Origin: Pardosa pseudoannulata
Lineage: Eukaryota > Arthropoda > Arachnida > Araneae > Lycosidae
Direction of reading: 5' to 3'
DNA length: 64,000 nucleotides
Assembly: GCA_032207245.1 (NCBI GenBank)
Contig: CM063498.1
Location: forward strand, 59,959,536-60,023,535
Shown: one piece after another, positions 1-12,632 of the stretch
Position numbering within the stretch: the first letter of the stretch is position 1
How the letters are laid out: each line of letters starts with the position of its first letter
The notes under the pieces: generated by a model
Seen by the model: the letters and a program-made list of their open reading frames with translations, nothing else
Databases searched by the model: none
What the model was told of the DNA's origin: nothing
Made by a program: the position numbers and the translations under genes

Positions 1-537
1 AGTAATTAAACTCCACTATCGAAAACAAGCCCATCGAAAATAATACAAGGTAAAACAGGTGCCTTAAATAAAGATTCAAAATGTGCAAATAATACTTTTA
101 TAACACAGTTCAGAAAAAAATCTTGTTTACACAGAAATTTCAAGGGATACACGACGAAAAATAACGAATTTAGTGTTACATAAAAAGAAAGGAAATAATA
201 CTGTCTAACAATAAACCTCGCCTTTCACTCTTAAGAGTTCAATCAATACGAGACTTATTTGTTCAAGATACTCTAGACACATTTTTTATGACAAACATTT
301 CATGACAAAAATAAGTAACTGGTAGTTTTTTTTGCATGATTTTATTTATGAGAAAGGTAACTTGGAATATTATGGTATATAACGTGCACACTTTTTTTAA
401 AAGAAAAATTATATCTCATGTGTATCGTGCACCTAAAATTGAAAAGTGACTTTCGAGAATGTAAACCAATTCTTATGTGGACCCAATGAAACAAGCTCTA
501 ACGTTTCTTCATTGTCATTCTAAAGAGGATTCCATTC
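1..537. other. AT-rich stretch, nothing recognised
   Basis: No coding potential, RNA gene or repeat boundary seen in this stretch before the first TTAA element. Confidence 0.4.
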
Positions 538-1076
538 TTAACCCCTTCCGGTACGATTTAATAATGAAAAAACTGTGCGTGAAGTAACCATTTATATTTT
601 ATTTAAAAAACTTGTTTTATTTTACAATTCTTACATATTATAATTAAAATCCACTTTTTACATAGTGTTAAGTATCAGAAACGGTAAAATTATTATAATA
701 GTTTTCAAGCTAGTGGTAATTTTCAAAACAAAGTGCAAAGGAATTCTGAATTGTTTACATCGCCAGGGAGTCTCACTTCTAATTTGATTCTTGTAACACA
801 CACGGCATTTCTTAGTAGGTTTCCTTTTATTCTGATTCATCAATTTGGCAGTGACTTGTACCAAGAAACTTTAAATAAACAATATGTAATAGTGACCTGG
901 GATTTCCACAAGTAACAAAATTGTTGCTAAATTCAGTACACTAGAATTTTTAAACTAAATTAATTATCATATTTATCAGTAACTTTAGTCGCATGACGAG
1001 TGTAGCTCGTCATTGTGCGGTATGGAATGAAAAACCAATGACGAGCTAGACTCGTCCTTTTACCGGAAGGGATTAA
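538..1076 (-). mobile_element. piggyBac-like element remnant with TTAA ends
   Basis: Both ends carry TTAA (538-541 and 1073-1076) followed by matching inverted termini: TTAACCCCTTCCGGTA on the left, and the reverse complement of the right end reads TTAATCCCTTCCGGTA (15 of 16 identical). Subterminal palindromes built from GACGAG/CTCGTC lie near 995-1014 and 1039-1056. TTAA targeting and these ends are the hallmark of the piggyBac superfamily. At 539 bp it can hold only the tail of a transposase, so it is a deleted copy. Confidence 0.82.
658..864 (-). pseudogene. piggyBac transposase C-terminal cysteine-rich domain, degraded
   Basis: Reading the minus strand, residues about 14-45 contain KKCRVCYKNQIRSETPWRCK, the start of the C-terminal cysteine-rich (zinc-binding) domain of piggyBac transposases, which binds the element ends. 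The first CxxC pair and the R-x-ET segment are recognisable. The later C-x-x-C...C...H ligands expected of the domain are replaced, so the zinc fold should not form. The catalytic DDD core is absent. The methionine at 864 is not a real start; this is the surviving tail of a longer gene. Location inside a TTAA-bounded element supports the assignment. Confidence 0.65.
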
Positions 1077-1099
1077 CAAAAAGCATTTAACGAAATATT

Positions 1100-1963
1100 A
1101 AAGTGTATAAGTAAAATCTTCCAGAGAGGAGATGACTCTAAACAACCTGCTCATCTCGGAGTTCAGCCGGGAGTCCCCTCCCGTTTCTTCTTTTCCAAAC
1201 AGGAAACCTCGGTTTTAGGGGAGCTAGGACCCCCACTAGTTGACCTTTGTCCTTGGAGTAGCCGAAACGCTTTTTGGCGCCCAGACGGTCAAAAACAATA
1301 CAATTTTAAGAAAAAGGTGAAAAAACTAAACAAAAGTGCAAATTGTAAATGCCAATATCTTTGAAGACAGAGACGGAGAATACAGTGAACAAAAATAAAA
1401 GAGATATAGATAAAAGAAGATAATAAAAAATTCAATAAATTATTAAAATAATTTCAACAAAAAAAAAATTTAAAAAAAAAGATTTTGTAGAAACTATTGA
1501 CCTTTGCCTTGGACTAGCCAAATTTTCGACCACCAAAAACGTAAAACACAATTTCTTTTCTCTGCCGTGAGTTTGACAGGAGGCAGGTCGATTGACACTT
1601 CTAATCATCTTCCAAAAGGACCATGTACTTGGTAAATCTCAGTTTTTCGAAGTATTTCGTTTGTGAAATGTCCCTTAATATCTTAATTGTCTTTAACCAA
1701 TCTTCTTGACCCACAGAGACGATATTACAAAGAAATATTTATATTTTTTTAGAATCCAGATCTTCTTTTTTCTAGACTCGACGAGCTTTATGTGTATTAA
1801 AATTAAAATTTCTAATGTCTATTGTATAAAATAAAACTTATTACTTACCGAATTTCAATCTAGTTTTATAAAAAATCATAGAACGCTTTGGCCACTGACA
1901 CAATAAAATTTTAGCGAATTTTTGAGACTTTTTTTCCTCGGTGTGTTCCACTCGGAGGGTTAA
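1100..1963. repeat. Decayed TTAA-type repeat, right end at 1963
   Basis: The segment about 1600-1963 aligns by eye with 44010-44400, sharing TTCGAAGTATTTCGTTTG, GACGAGCTTTATGTGTATTA and GAACGCTTTGGCCA, and ends in the same terminus CCACTCGGAGGGTTAA (TTAA 1960-1963). The left terminus is not recognisable. Within it, the block about 1240-1302 is repeated imperfectly at about 1496-1548. It is locally GC-rich against its surroundings. No coding sequence is visible. Confidence 0.55.
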
Positions 1964-3296
1964 AATTGGTGAGGTATTATGCAAACTTTCGAAAACATCT
2001 AATATATAATTTCTTGAGCTTCCAAATGCTGCGTAATAAGAGATTTTACAAGTACTTGTCCCATCCCTTCAAAAGAAAATATTTTAAAACACGTGAACAG
2101 CCACTAAAAATTAAATAAACAAAAATTAAACAAAATTTAAAAAGAAGTTCCCAAATAAAGCTACCATGAAGAGACACTAACAAATTTCATATATGTAGGT
2201 CCTCGTGTTGCATAAAAGTAGACCATACCACTACAAATCAAACCAATCCAAATGAAATATGTAGGTCTCATCATCTCTAAGAAATCATGTTATATGCATC
2301 AAGTTTGCTTATTAAGGTATCCGTCTAAGTTAAAAACGTCATTTTTTGCAAATATCATTTTTTTATTTCTCTATTGTAAAATTTCAACTTTTAGGCTTCT
2401 AAATATGTTTTTATTTTTTCTCTACGGCATTTTAAAGAAAAGTTACATCTATCTGTTCAAACATCAGTGACAGCTGTGAAAACAAGCCAGAAGTAGCGAC
2501 TTCGGAACCGGAAGTTGTGAATTTAAAGCCTTTTGCAAAGCATTTTTTGGACAAAATTTTTAAAATTTCATGAAGATTAGTTTAAACATTTTTCTAGTAT
2601 TTTTAATAATTAGCAACTTGGCAATTAGAAAATTTTGAAGCAAGAAAGTGTGGGAAATTTTAAACATGCATTTTAATTTTTTAATAGTTAAAGTTGCTTT
2701 CATAAATTTCAAATGCGTTTTTCTCAGAACGGTATTTTTAATAAAATGTCGAAACTTTAAATGAGATTTCTCAAAAAGTTCTTAAAATATTTTGTTGAAA
2801 ATTGTTATGAATGCTTTTGACAGTATTCACTAGTGAATGATTAGATATAAAGGTTATAAAAATTAGTTAAAAATTCAATGTGTATGATTTTGAAGGACAA
2901 AAATGTTTTACCAAACGTAAATTAAGCAAAGATTTTAGGTGATTCACTACCCCAGTGTATAAGAAATGTGTTGTATCAAAAAGTATTGAAATAATCTAAT
3001 TTATTAAAAAATTAGACCTTTTTAAAAAACCCGATTTTTTTACTAAATTTTCTTTATTTAATAAAAATTTTATAAAAACTTCTTCAGGAATAAATTTTTT
3101 AAGTGCAATTCTCTATGATAATATAAAAAATAAATTTAAAAATGTAAAAACGTAAACTAGTTTCTACGTGTAAAGAAAAAGTTCTCCGAACGTAGACGGA
3201 TATCTTAAATGTTAATCATTACCAAGCACAAAACCTGGGTTAGATCTATAGGTAGTTTGGTATTATGAGTACGTGTATTAACTTATACGTAAATTG
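1964..3296. other. AT-rich stretch, nothing recognised
   Basis: No convincing gene or element end. A 72-codon open frame at 2252-2470 has no family resemblance and a composition expected from AT-rich noise. Confidence 0.4.
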
Positions 3297-3820
3297 TAAC
3301 ATATACATCTACACTAAGTATTTTATGAACTAAGAATAGTAGGATTATCCGAGATTTACGAGAAATTTAATGAGAAGTCTACTTTACTAATAGATGTAAA
3401 TCATCTGGTGAACTGGTTAAATTTGTTAGAATCACTTTCTAATAGACTCAGAAATTAATATTGTGAAGAAAAGTGCAAGTTATTTAATTTCTTTTGTTGT
3501 AATACGTGACTTGAAAGAACTAATAAAATTTTAGTCAGAAAATGAATCCTTTTTCACATATCGATTCAGACAAAGATTAACCAGATAACTCAAACTAAAC
3601 TGCCTTTATTTCTTTTAGTGTGCTCTATGCCATAAAAGTGAAGTGTCAGAGAACTTTCCAGGGATGTTGAAAATCATAATATTTTTAAAATAATGTAATT
3701 AAGAAATTTCTCTGCGGGAAAGTTTTTCTTTAAAAGTTTAATCTTCGGTTATCATAAACGAAAAATTTATTTGACGGTATGGAAGTTACTTCAATTATTT
3801 ATGAAAGAATTTTCATTGCT
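3297..3820 (+). repeat. 0.5 kb dispersed repeat, copy 1
   Basis: This block recurs in the same orientation at 6902-7403. Shared stretches include ACATATACATCTACACTAA, GTAGGATTATC, ACTAATAGATGTAAATCATC and TTATTTGACGGTATGGAAGT. Similarity stops at about 3820, where the two copies diverge. No terminal repeats or coding sequence are apparent, so its class is unknown. It could be a segmental duplication or two copies of an unclassified element. Confidence 0.8.
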
Positions 3821-4545
3821 TGAATTCCTTTCCTTTTCATATTTAAGTATATGAAACATTCATTATTTTCTGTATGGAAACTTGATAAGACTATAAATAA
3901 AACATAAGGTCTCATTAATTGAAAACTGAATTATTAATTTAAGCGATTTTCTCTAAAAACTCTGTTTAATGAAATGCCAATATTGTCCCATTTTGTATTA
4001 ATTATTTTATTGGATAGCTTTGCATTTTCTCTTATTAAATTCAGAGGTGAAGCTTTTACGATTTTTCTTGATGCTTAACGTTATTTCTTGAAGATTAATT
4101 CGGTGTTTTCTCCTCCTCCGATATATGAAAAAGGGATTTAAGTAATTATTATTTTTATTTTTTGGAGAACCAACATCTATGAATCATTCCGCTGTATTTA
4201 ACGTTGTTTTAATTAGACTTCAGTAAAGGTGCAGCCCGCGAGTATTTGCTTTGTTAAATAGAAAAATAAATACTAATATATAATTTTGTATAAGTTGTTA
4301 AATATTCTAAAGTGAAGTCATTGTTTTGATTAATAGTTTATATTTTCATAATCATTGTTTTGGTGGAAGAAATTGGTGAAAGTCGAAAAAAAGTCTTATT
4401 TTGTGTGCTAAGGCCTAATCAATGCATGCCTATTTTTTAATCATAAGACAGTATCCACAGGTCATGGAGTCGTTTTTCTCTTTTCTTCCATACCTTCCTT
4501 TTGAACTTCCCCTCATAGTATACTCACTATGAATTATACTAAATA

Positions 4546-5614
4546 CACTCAAGAGCCTAAACATTATGACCACCTCTACATTTTTCAATGAACTTGCCTA
4601 AATGACGTAGAAGGCACGTGATCACGTGGAAGTGGTCTTTAACTGCTGCTGAAGAGTCTGAAGAATCATTCTGTCACTTACTTCTGTGTGTGACGGGAAA
4701 GGTTGCTGATCTAAGCTATTTTGATAGAGGGCAGATTGTAATAGCTCGAAGGCTTGGAAGAAGTATTTCCGAAACTGCACGACTCGTGGGTTGTTCGCGA
4801 TCTATAGTTGTTAGTATTTATGCAAAGTAGATGAATAACGGTGAACCGAGCAGTAGACGACATGGTGTTGGACGTCCACACGCTATCAAAGAAAAAGGTC
4901 GTCGGAGACTGTCTCGCATGACAAAGCAAAACCGGAGCCAGACAGTGGCTCAGCTGACAACCCAATACTATGGAGGGCCAAGTAGAATAGTATCGGAGCA
5001 CACTATTCAGCGGACACGGTTGGATAACGGGCTACGCAGCAAACGTCCCACTCGTGTGCCTTTGCTAACCGAGCGTCATCGCCAACTGCACCTACGCTCG
5101 GCTCAGGAACATTGCGACTGGTCCATGGATCAGTGGGAGAGAGTTGCCTGGTCAGATGAATCACGGTTTGTCATTCATCACGCCGATGGCCGTGTGAGGA
5201 TACGCCGTTTTCCAAGCGAATAATTGCTCCCTCAATGTAAAGTAGGTCTTACACAGGCCGGTGGTAGCGGTATTATGCTTTGGGACAACGCCCCGTGTCA
5301 CAAGGCTAAAATTGTGGTGTATTTCCAGGAACATGATGATGAATTCCAGTTAATGTCCTGGCCGCCCCTCTCACCGGATCTCAATCTGATAGAAAACATT
5401 TGGGATGTCATGGGATGGCAGTTCAGAGTTCAAAGACCACTAATTCGCATCTTGGATTTACGTAACCGTTGCTTAAACATCCGGTACAATCTATCTCCGG
5501 CCATCTACCAAGGACTTGTGGCATCCATGCGAACGCGGGTTGAAGCTCTGTTGTGCTCCATAGGTGGGCCAACTCGTTATTGACAGGTGGTCATAATGTT
5601 TTGAATCTTGATTG
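4546..5614 (+). mobile_element. Tc1-family DNA transposon, internally deleted
   Basis: A complete element framed by TA target duplications (4544-4545 and 5615-5616). The terminal inverted repeats are about 30 bp with 26 of 30 matching; both contain AACATTATGACCACCT. At 1069 bp it is shorter than a typical ~1.2-1.3 kb Tc1 element of this type because part of the transposase gene is missing. Confidence 0.92.
4691..5583 (+). pseudogene. Tc1 transposase pseudogene
   Basis: A cut-and-paste transposase of the Tc1 family, read throughout in one frame. The N-terminal paired-like DNA-binding domain is clear ([20 protein letters not shown], then a second helix-turn-helix with GVGRPHAIKEKGRRRLSR). The first catalytic aspartate sits in WSDESRF (about 5148-5168). 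The second lies in DNAPCHKA (about 5284) and the third acidic residue in SPDLNLIENIWD. The C-terminus ends GGPTRY, as in intact relatives. Defects: the expected start ATG is GTG at about 4691, there are in-frame stops at 4828-4830 and 5221-5223, and the segment between GIMLW and DNAPCH is lost (about 50 residues in the family, an estimate), removing the region between the first two catalytic acids. There are no frameshifts. It cannot encode an active enzyme. Confidence 0.92.
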
Positions 5615-5760
5615 TATGTACCATTTGTTTATAAAGTCTGATGTAGAAGACATTACGACACTTTACGTGTAGAAAGCAAACATATTTTTTATTACTTTAT
5701 ACGTCTTCGAGAGGATATATAAGACACAAGTGAAAATTTTGAAGTCTAGAAGACATATGC

Positions 5761-5995
5761 TGTTGTTGTTGTGTTTCTGCTGCCACCTGGATAAACCAAT
5801 CACGATTTGATATTTACCCTACTCATGTTAAGGCAAAAGGGGTAAGCCTTTCGTGTATTTTTCCTTAAATGAGCAAAGAACGGCTGGGTGAATGAACGAC
5901 TTTGCTTAAATGGGTTCTCGTAATTTAGAAGCAGGGACCAAGCAGAAGACCCATAGGCTTGGCCTAATACCCCCAGAGGTAGTATTTGAGAAAAC
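5761..5995 (-). repeat. SINE-A copy, 5' truncated
   Basis: On the minus strand this matches the body and tail of the tRNA-derived SINE complete at 41238-41596. It shares the (CAA)n tail, GGCCAAG..TGGGTCTTCTGCTTGGTCCCTGC and the CAATCGTG-like segment. The tRNA-like head is missing. It carries no gene. Confidence 0.8.
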
Positions 5996-5999
5996 ATAT

Positions 6000-6901
6000 T
6001 GTTAGTAATAATGGCGTAAACTTTTTAATATACCCGTCTTACCCATTGGGTTACACTATGTGGACAGAATAAAATTGCTTATAGTTATAGGTTAGTATTA
6101 GGTTGTACCTATTTCTTAGAAATTAATATAAAGCTAGCTATAATTTTTACCCTCTCTTTTTAAAAATAATTAGAAAATTTTACTTGATGGAAAAACCGTT
6201 TGGTAACACCCTTGTGCTATAGAGGATGTGAATTTCTATTGTTGTTCTAGAATGAGGAGGTACAGGCTTGCAGAAGTAGCGAAATATTTTGTAACATATG
6301 AGCTGAAAACATTAGTAAAGTCCATATAGCTCACTTGATCAAAAGGACTGGGACAAATAGCTTCTTACGAAAACAGTTTTAGTGTTGAGAATCGCGTTTT
6401 TGCTTCTCGTTTGTAAACATTAACTGTATTTATCGCATCCTTTATTCCTCTAAATCAAGTACACAAGATTTATACGAGAAGTTGTCCTTGTTGAAATTAT
6501 ATTGAGTGATACGGAAATATCAAACTTTTCTTTTAGAAAATAGTAAAAAACCAAGCAAACGTAAGTAAGGTTCAAAAGAAGAGATTAGATGCCGTCAAAT
6601 TTTCGTAGTTTCGAGAGTGTTGCATTATCAAAGAGAGGAACTTGTGGCTTTAAAAGCACATTGAGCAAGGAGACAGAAAGCCATAGTTTTGTATAAGTCA
6701 CGCACCGAAGCAACTTTCCTAATGAACGAAAACTTATACTAAAGCCGGACGAGACTGAGCGGCGAAAAATTGCAAAACAATAGCATTAAGAGCGAAAGTG
6801 AATAAGTAGTTTGTTTTTATGGGTGATTTTATTAAATTTCATATAAAAACTACCATTATCCGTTCCAGGTAGGTTAATTTATTTTATGTATTTTATTAAA
6901 G
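6000..6901. other. AT-rich stretch, nothing recognised
   Basis: No coding sequence, terminal repeat or RNA gene recognised between the SINE fragment and the second copy of the 0.5 kb repeat. Confidence 0.4.
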
Positions 6902-7403
6902 TTAATATATACATCTACACTAAATATTTTATAAACTGGGAATAGTAGGATTATCAGGGATTTACCAGAAATTCAATCAGAAGTCTACTTTACTAATAGA
7001 TGTAAATCATCTGGTGAACTGGTTAAGTTTGTTAGAATCACTTTCTAATAGACGTAGAAATTAATATTGTGAAGAACAGTGCAAGTTATTCAGTTTCCTT
7101 TGTTGTAATACGTGACTTGAAAGAACTAATAAAATTATAGCCAGAAAATGAATTCTTTTCCACATATCGATTCAGACTAAGGTTAACCAGATAAATTAAA
7201 TTAAACTGCCTTTATTTCTTTTAGTGTGCTTGCTCTATGCTATAAAAGTGAAGTGTCAAAGAACTTTCCAGTGATGTTAAAAATCATAATATTTATAAAA
7301 TGATTTAATTAAGAAAGTTTTTTTTTCGGTTATGATAAACGAAAAATTTATTTGACGGTATGGAAGTTACTTCAATTATTTATGAAATAATTTTTATTGC
7401 ATT
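6902..7403 (+). repeat. 0.5 kb dispersed repeat, copy 2
   Basis: Second copy of the block at 3297-3820, same orientation, about 3.6 kb downstream. It is slightly shorter because of a small deletion near 7310-7325. It differs by scattered substitutions that are similar in density along its length. Confidence 0.8.
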
Positions 7404-7726
7404 ATCATAAGTTTAGTGTGGTAAAAAACTATATTATGGGGAGTACCAAAGTGGTTTCAGAAATTCTTACAGGAACCCGGATTTAAATTTGATCTATAAA
7501 AAGTTTAATATCTATAAACCTGCGAAATTTAGTTTTATTTTCCAATATTTTCTTTCCAGTACATTTAAAAACTATTTTCAATAAATGTGAAAAATATGGT
7601 ATCCTTTTCAGAAAATACGAGGTGATAATTTTCAATTATACCTACAGAAAAGAAGAGTAATTTGAGATCTGACTGTAACTGATTAGACAGGATGTAATTA
7701 AGTACAACATTACAGCCGGTGTATTG

Positions 7727-7835
7727 TTCAAATTTTAAAAATTTCCTAGTTTTTTTCTGAAACGTTAGATCAGTTTATTAAATAATAGGATACTTGATTT
7801 CTAAAAGTAATCTACTTTTCCAATTAGGTGTCATT
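7727..7835. repeat. ~105-bp dispersed repeat, copy 1
   Basis: Shares AAATTTTAAAAATTTCC, ACGTTAGATCAGTT and TTCCAATTAGGTGTCATT with 42213-42310. The class is unknown. The second copy lies just beyond a DUF4817-like fragment, so it may be a transposon end, but I see no inverted partner. Confidence 0.6.
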
Positions 7836-8130
7836 AGTGTGGTTAATGTGAGTTTTCCCATTAGTTTTTTTTTTTTTTGAAAATTAATTACTTTTAAAAT
7901 TAGAAGTGCTGTTACTATTGATTTGTCCGAGCAAAAATTTTTAATATTTTTGCTAGTCATTTTCAATTGCCAGTACTGTTTATTTTATGAAATATTGTCT
8001 ATCTAAAGCATCTGGCGTTACTCGTTTTTTTTTTTTTAATTACTTCTAGTATTTATTCCAGCCTTATAAGCAACCGTGGTGCGAAGAAATAACTGAAGCA
8101 TTCCGAAACCCGAAAGTGTGAATGTTAAAT

Positions 8131-8295
8131 GGGGTTTGAATTATTACGATCTACTATTTTGTTAAACGAGAACTATTGATAGCGGGACCTACATCTTTAA
8201 CCCGATTCTAAGCGATTACGAATATTCATGCAGCAGTGCGATTCGAACACGCGGACACCGGTGTTGAAAGGAAAGACTGTACAGTAGGGAAGCGA
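8131..8295 (-). repeat. SINE-B copy, degraded
   Basis: Minus-strand copy of the SINE complete at 19722-19907. It has the B-box-like GTTCGAATCGCA, then GCATGAATATTCGTAATCGC, GTAGGTCCCGC and a tail region near 8131. Many substitutions; no target duplication seen. Confidence 0.6.
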
Positions 8296-8741
8296 TTTAG
8301 ATCATTCTAAGTAATATAATTAATATAAATAAAATGTGTAGGGGATCTAAATATGACCTCATAACATCTTTTGTAAAGGAGAGAGGACCTATAAAAATTA
8401 ATTGAATGGATTCGTCGTGTGCGAGATTTTCGGGCGGAGTTCTGATCCCAGTCCCAGATTAGAATCATGTCTCCGTTCATGTCACCAAATAAGAATGCAC
8501 CTTTGTGGAGTTATTTATGAATCTCTCAGGGAAGTGCTCAATTTGAAGGGGTAAGGTTTTCCCCATGTTTGCGGTTTAAAGCAGGGAAAGGGAGACCACT
8601 AAAAATCTACAGCTCTGCTGATTGGAAAAAGAAAAATAAGAAAGGACAGAGATGAAAGTAATATATAAAAAGAAAGAAGATAGTGGGAGAGTTCGGGGAC
8701 CAAATGAAGAAATGGGTGCAACAGAGACTCCGAAAAATTAA

Positions 8742-8968
8742 CGAGGAGGACATCTAGCAGCTACCAAAAGTGTTACGGAGCCAAGCTTATCAGAATCAGC
8801 CCAAGTATTTAGAAGGCCCCAAACCAGTGGTGGGTATGAAGTCAGCGTTGTCATTCCACCAATCGAGAATACACGCAAAGAGATCTACATCCTTCCAACT
8901 ACTCGAAGTCTGAAAAGAGCTCCCGACCAGCTTACCGCCCTTGAACATCCCTTTGCAGATCCACAAAG
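8742..8968 (+). CDS. Possible host exon, function unknown
   Basis: An open frame with no stop from 8742 to 8978. Its codon content is unlike the surrounding AT-rich noise. The translation contains TSGGYEVSVVIPPIENTRKE and continues with IYILPTTRSLKRAPDQLTAL. It is followed at 8969 by GT in the context ACAAAG/GTACTT, a reasonable 5' splice site, so an internal exon ending at 8968 is possible. There is no clear polypyrimidine tract and acceptor upstream, although an AG occurs at CTAGCAG near 8760. I do not recognise the family. The local GC content is higher from about 8400 to 8970, so a fragment of an unclassified retroelement is an equally good reading. The left boundary is only the last in-frame stop. 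Confidence 0.25.
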
Positions 8969-8983
8969 GTACTTATTATAAAT

Positions 8984-10186
<1,203 letters not shown>

Positions 10187-10612
10187 TCTAAGGTAATTTT
10201 GAGGCTTTGTTTATGATTACTCTTGTAGTTATCCCATTTGAATGCATTAAGAGTTCATCATCATAGGGGACATTATAGCTCTGTTTAAACTCGGTAATTT
10301 ACAGAAAAAATGGTTAAACGGAAGCAATTCCTAATAACAATTTTGAAGTCATTTATAAACTTTAATATCATTTTTATTAATCAATACATAGTGTTTAATC
10401 AATCTCTAAATTTAATTTTGTCCATTTTGCTAGGAAAATATCAAATGTAGCACTTCTAAAACTTCAATATTATGATAAGTAATGGGCGAAATACATGCAA
10501 GTTTGAGACTCGTCTTAGTGTTAGAGTTATTGAATGCACATACGTTTTTAATTGTGGAGAAATCTGGGTCTTTTAACCGACATGATACACATGCACATGA
10601 AAACTATATGCT

Positions 10613-10953
10613 TGTTGTGTCTGATGTCTGTTGGTCAAACTAAGCACGATTGTGTCATACGCTACTCGTATTAAGGCAAAGGGTTAATCCTTTTTTTTAA
10701 ACGAGAAAACCTTCGGGGAGTGGAAGTACAACTTTTGCTCAGGTGGGTCCTCGTAACTTTGAAGCAGGGACAAAAACCCATTGGCTTGGTCTTCTACCCT
10801 CAGAGGTATTTATTATAAGCTTGGAGGACATTGTGACCACGAATCTATTTTACGTGCCCCAGTCACCTCTAACGAATACGTCAGATCTTAGGCCGGCTAG
10901 GGTTCCGAACCAACAACCCCTCAGTTACTTTTGCCGACTGATCTACCGTTGCT
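10613..10953 (-). repeat. SINE-A copy, near full length
   Basis: Minus-strand copy of the tRNA-derived SINE at 41238-41596. The tRNA-like head is at the right end (GGAGCAACGGTAGATCAGTC with a degenerate B box GGTTCGGAACC). The body contains AAGACCAAGCCAATGGGTTT, and a short CAA-rich tail lies at about 10613. Any frame across 10743-11018 is incidental. Confidence 0.82.
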
Positions 10954-10959
10954 CCCGTC

Positions 10960-12139
10960 TTAATAGTACCTCGGTTCATAGACAATGTTTATTTCTTTGC
11001 TACACTTTATGTACATAATATAACTACTTTAAAATGTGATTCCTAGTTATAATACTAGTATAAACATTGTTTACTATGATTAAATATTTGCAGTAAAAGT
11101 CGCTATGCTTTTGAAAATAGGCGTATGTTTTTTTACGTCCAAACATAAAATATTCTCGCATATCAAAATTAAAAAAATAGCCTATTTGTCATCCATTTAG
11201 ATGGTCCAATTTTTATCAAAATGTATCTTATTCAGATCAGCAATTTAATCTTGAGAAGTTTTAAGAAAGAAAAAGAGGAAGAGCATATCTTGTGAGGCAG
11301 CAGTTCGAAAGATAAAAATTTAATCTTTGCACATAAATATTTTGAAAAATGAAACCAAGAATATTAAATTCCATTCCGCTAAATGAAGTGAGCATTTTAA
11401 ATGAATTAAATTTATATTTCTCGCTAGTTCTTTCCTTACGATATTTAGGAATGAAGAACTCATTTTATAGAAGAGGAGTCTCGGTGATGTAAATAATGGA
11501 AAACTTAATTGCAGCGGTTTAAAGGCGTAACAGTCTTATCATAACAAAAAGATACTGGAAGGAAGCATAGAAATTTATTAAAATGCTCTTTTGCCTTTTT
11601 GTTTTCATCGGTTAAAATGTTGATATCTAAATATTTGCTCGTATCTAATTTGTATTTAAAAACTTGCGAATGAATATAAATTCTCTTTCATTCTGCCGTA
11701 AGATATTCAAATCTAGTTTTAATTAGGATGATTAAAATTTTCAGCATCGTGGACGGTATTGAATACTTGTAAAAATCGGAAGTTAAGGTTTAAATATGTG
11801 GTCATAATTTTTTTAATTTATAAACTTCAAAGTATTCATATATTTTCATAGAAAACTAAGCAACTATTTCAGTTTTGATACAATTTCTTTGCCAAACCTC
11901 ACATAGCCATAATGTTATAGCGAATAAAAGTATTTGCATTATTTGTACCACTCATATATAGTTTAATGCTTAAATAATGATTTCATATTTTCTATGTTAT
12001 ATCCATGCTATACCTCTACATCATCATATCGTCGTGAAATTTCGTGTACTGAGGTAAATACACGTTTATTGACTTAATATATTGTCATAAAATATTTTAA
12101 TTTTGAACTTTTAATACTAAGTATTTAGGCATTTTTTTA
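10960..12139. other. AT-rich stretch, nothing recognised
   Basis: No gene, repeat boundary or RNA gene recognised. Confidence 0.4.
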
Positions 12140-12632
12140 TCTTTATATATAAAATTCTTCTGTAAAATCCTCTTCTAAAATTAATTGTACTAGAACTCCT
12201 TCTAAACGGCTGGGCTCATTTTGATGAAATTTTGTGTATGTAATTAAGCTGATTCGAGAATAGTTTAGATTCATAATTTGAATCGATAGAAAATGTTTTT
12301 TTAAATTAAAAATCCTGAATTGCTTATTGGGATTATTATAATGCCGCTTGAAACCCTTCACTGCTGACGCATCTGTGGCGCAGTGGTCAAGTAACGGGCT
12401 TCAAAACGAGAGGCCCAGGATTGAGTCCTCGTACAGGTGATGTAGGGATTTTAATTTAATCTAATTACGTTTACGATGACTGTAAGTGTGGTGGCATTAA
12501 TACTTTTTTTAAAAACTTTCTTTACTTTTTACTTTTCTATCAAAATGGTCCAATGTATAATTTATTTAAAAATGTTTTACAATTTTTGGATTTACAGCGT
12601 TAAACCAGGACAACGTCTGTTGGGTAGTCTAG
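12140..12632 (+). mobile_element. Small non-autonomous Helitron
   Basis: The 5' end is A/TCTTTATATATAAAATTC, the TC start followed by the TATATA-rich leader typical of arthropod Helitrons. The next ~130 bp (AAACGGCTGGGCTCATTTTG, GAAATTTTGTGTATG) also resemble Helitron 5' regions. The 3' end has a GC-rich hairpin relic (CCAGGACAACGTCTGTTGGG), then a few bases, then CTAG at 12629-12632 followed by T, as expected for insertion between A and T. At 493 bp it encodes no Rep-helicase. An internal tRNA-like module lies at 12365-12445. Confidence 0.75.
12365..12445 (+). repeat. tRNA-like module inside the Helitron
   Basis: Contains an A-box-like TGGCGCAGTGGTCAAG and a B-box-like GGATTGAGTCC at the right spacing. 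The pairs AGGA/TCCT could form a T stem. No acceptor stem closes, so it is not a functional tRNA gene. It is probably the head of a SINE captured by or inserted into the Helitron. Confidence 0.5.

Noticed and set aside
4711..5001. 96-codon minus-strand frame
   Set aside because: Antisense shadow of the Tc1 transposase pseudogene.
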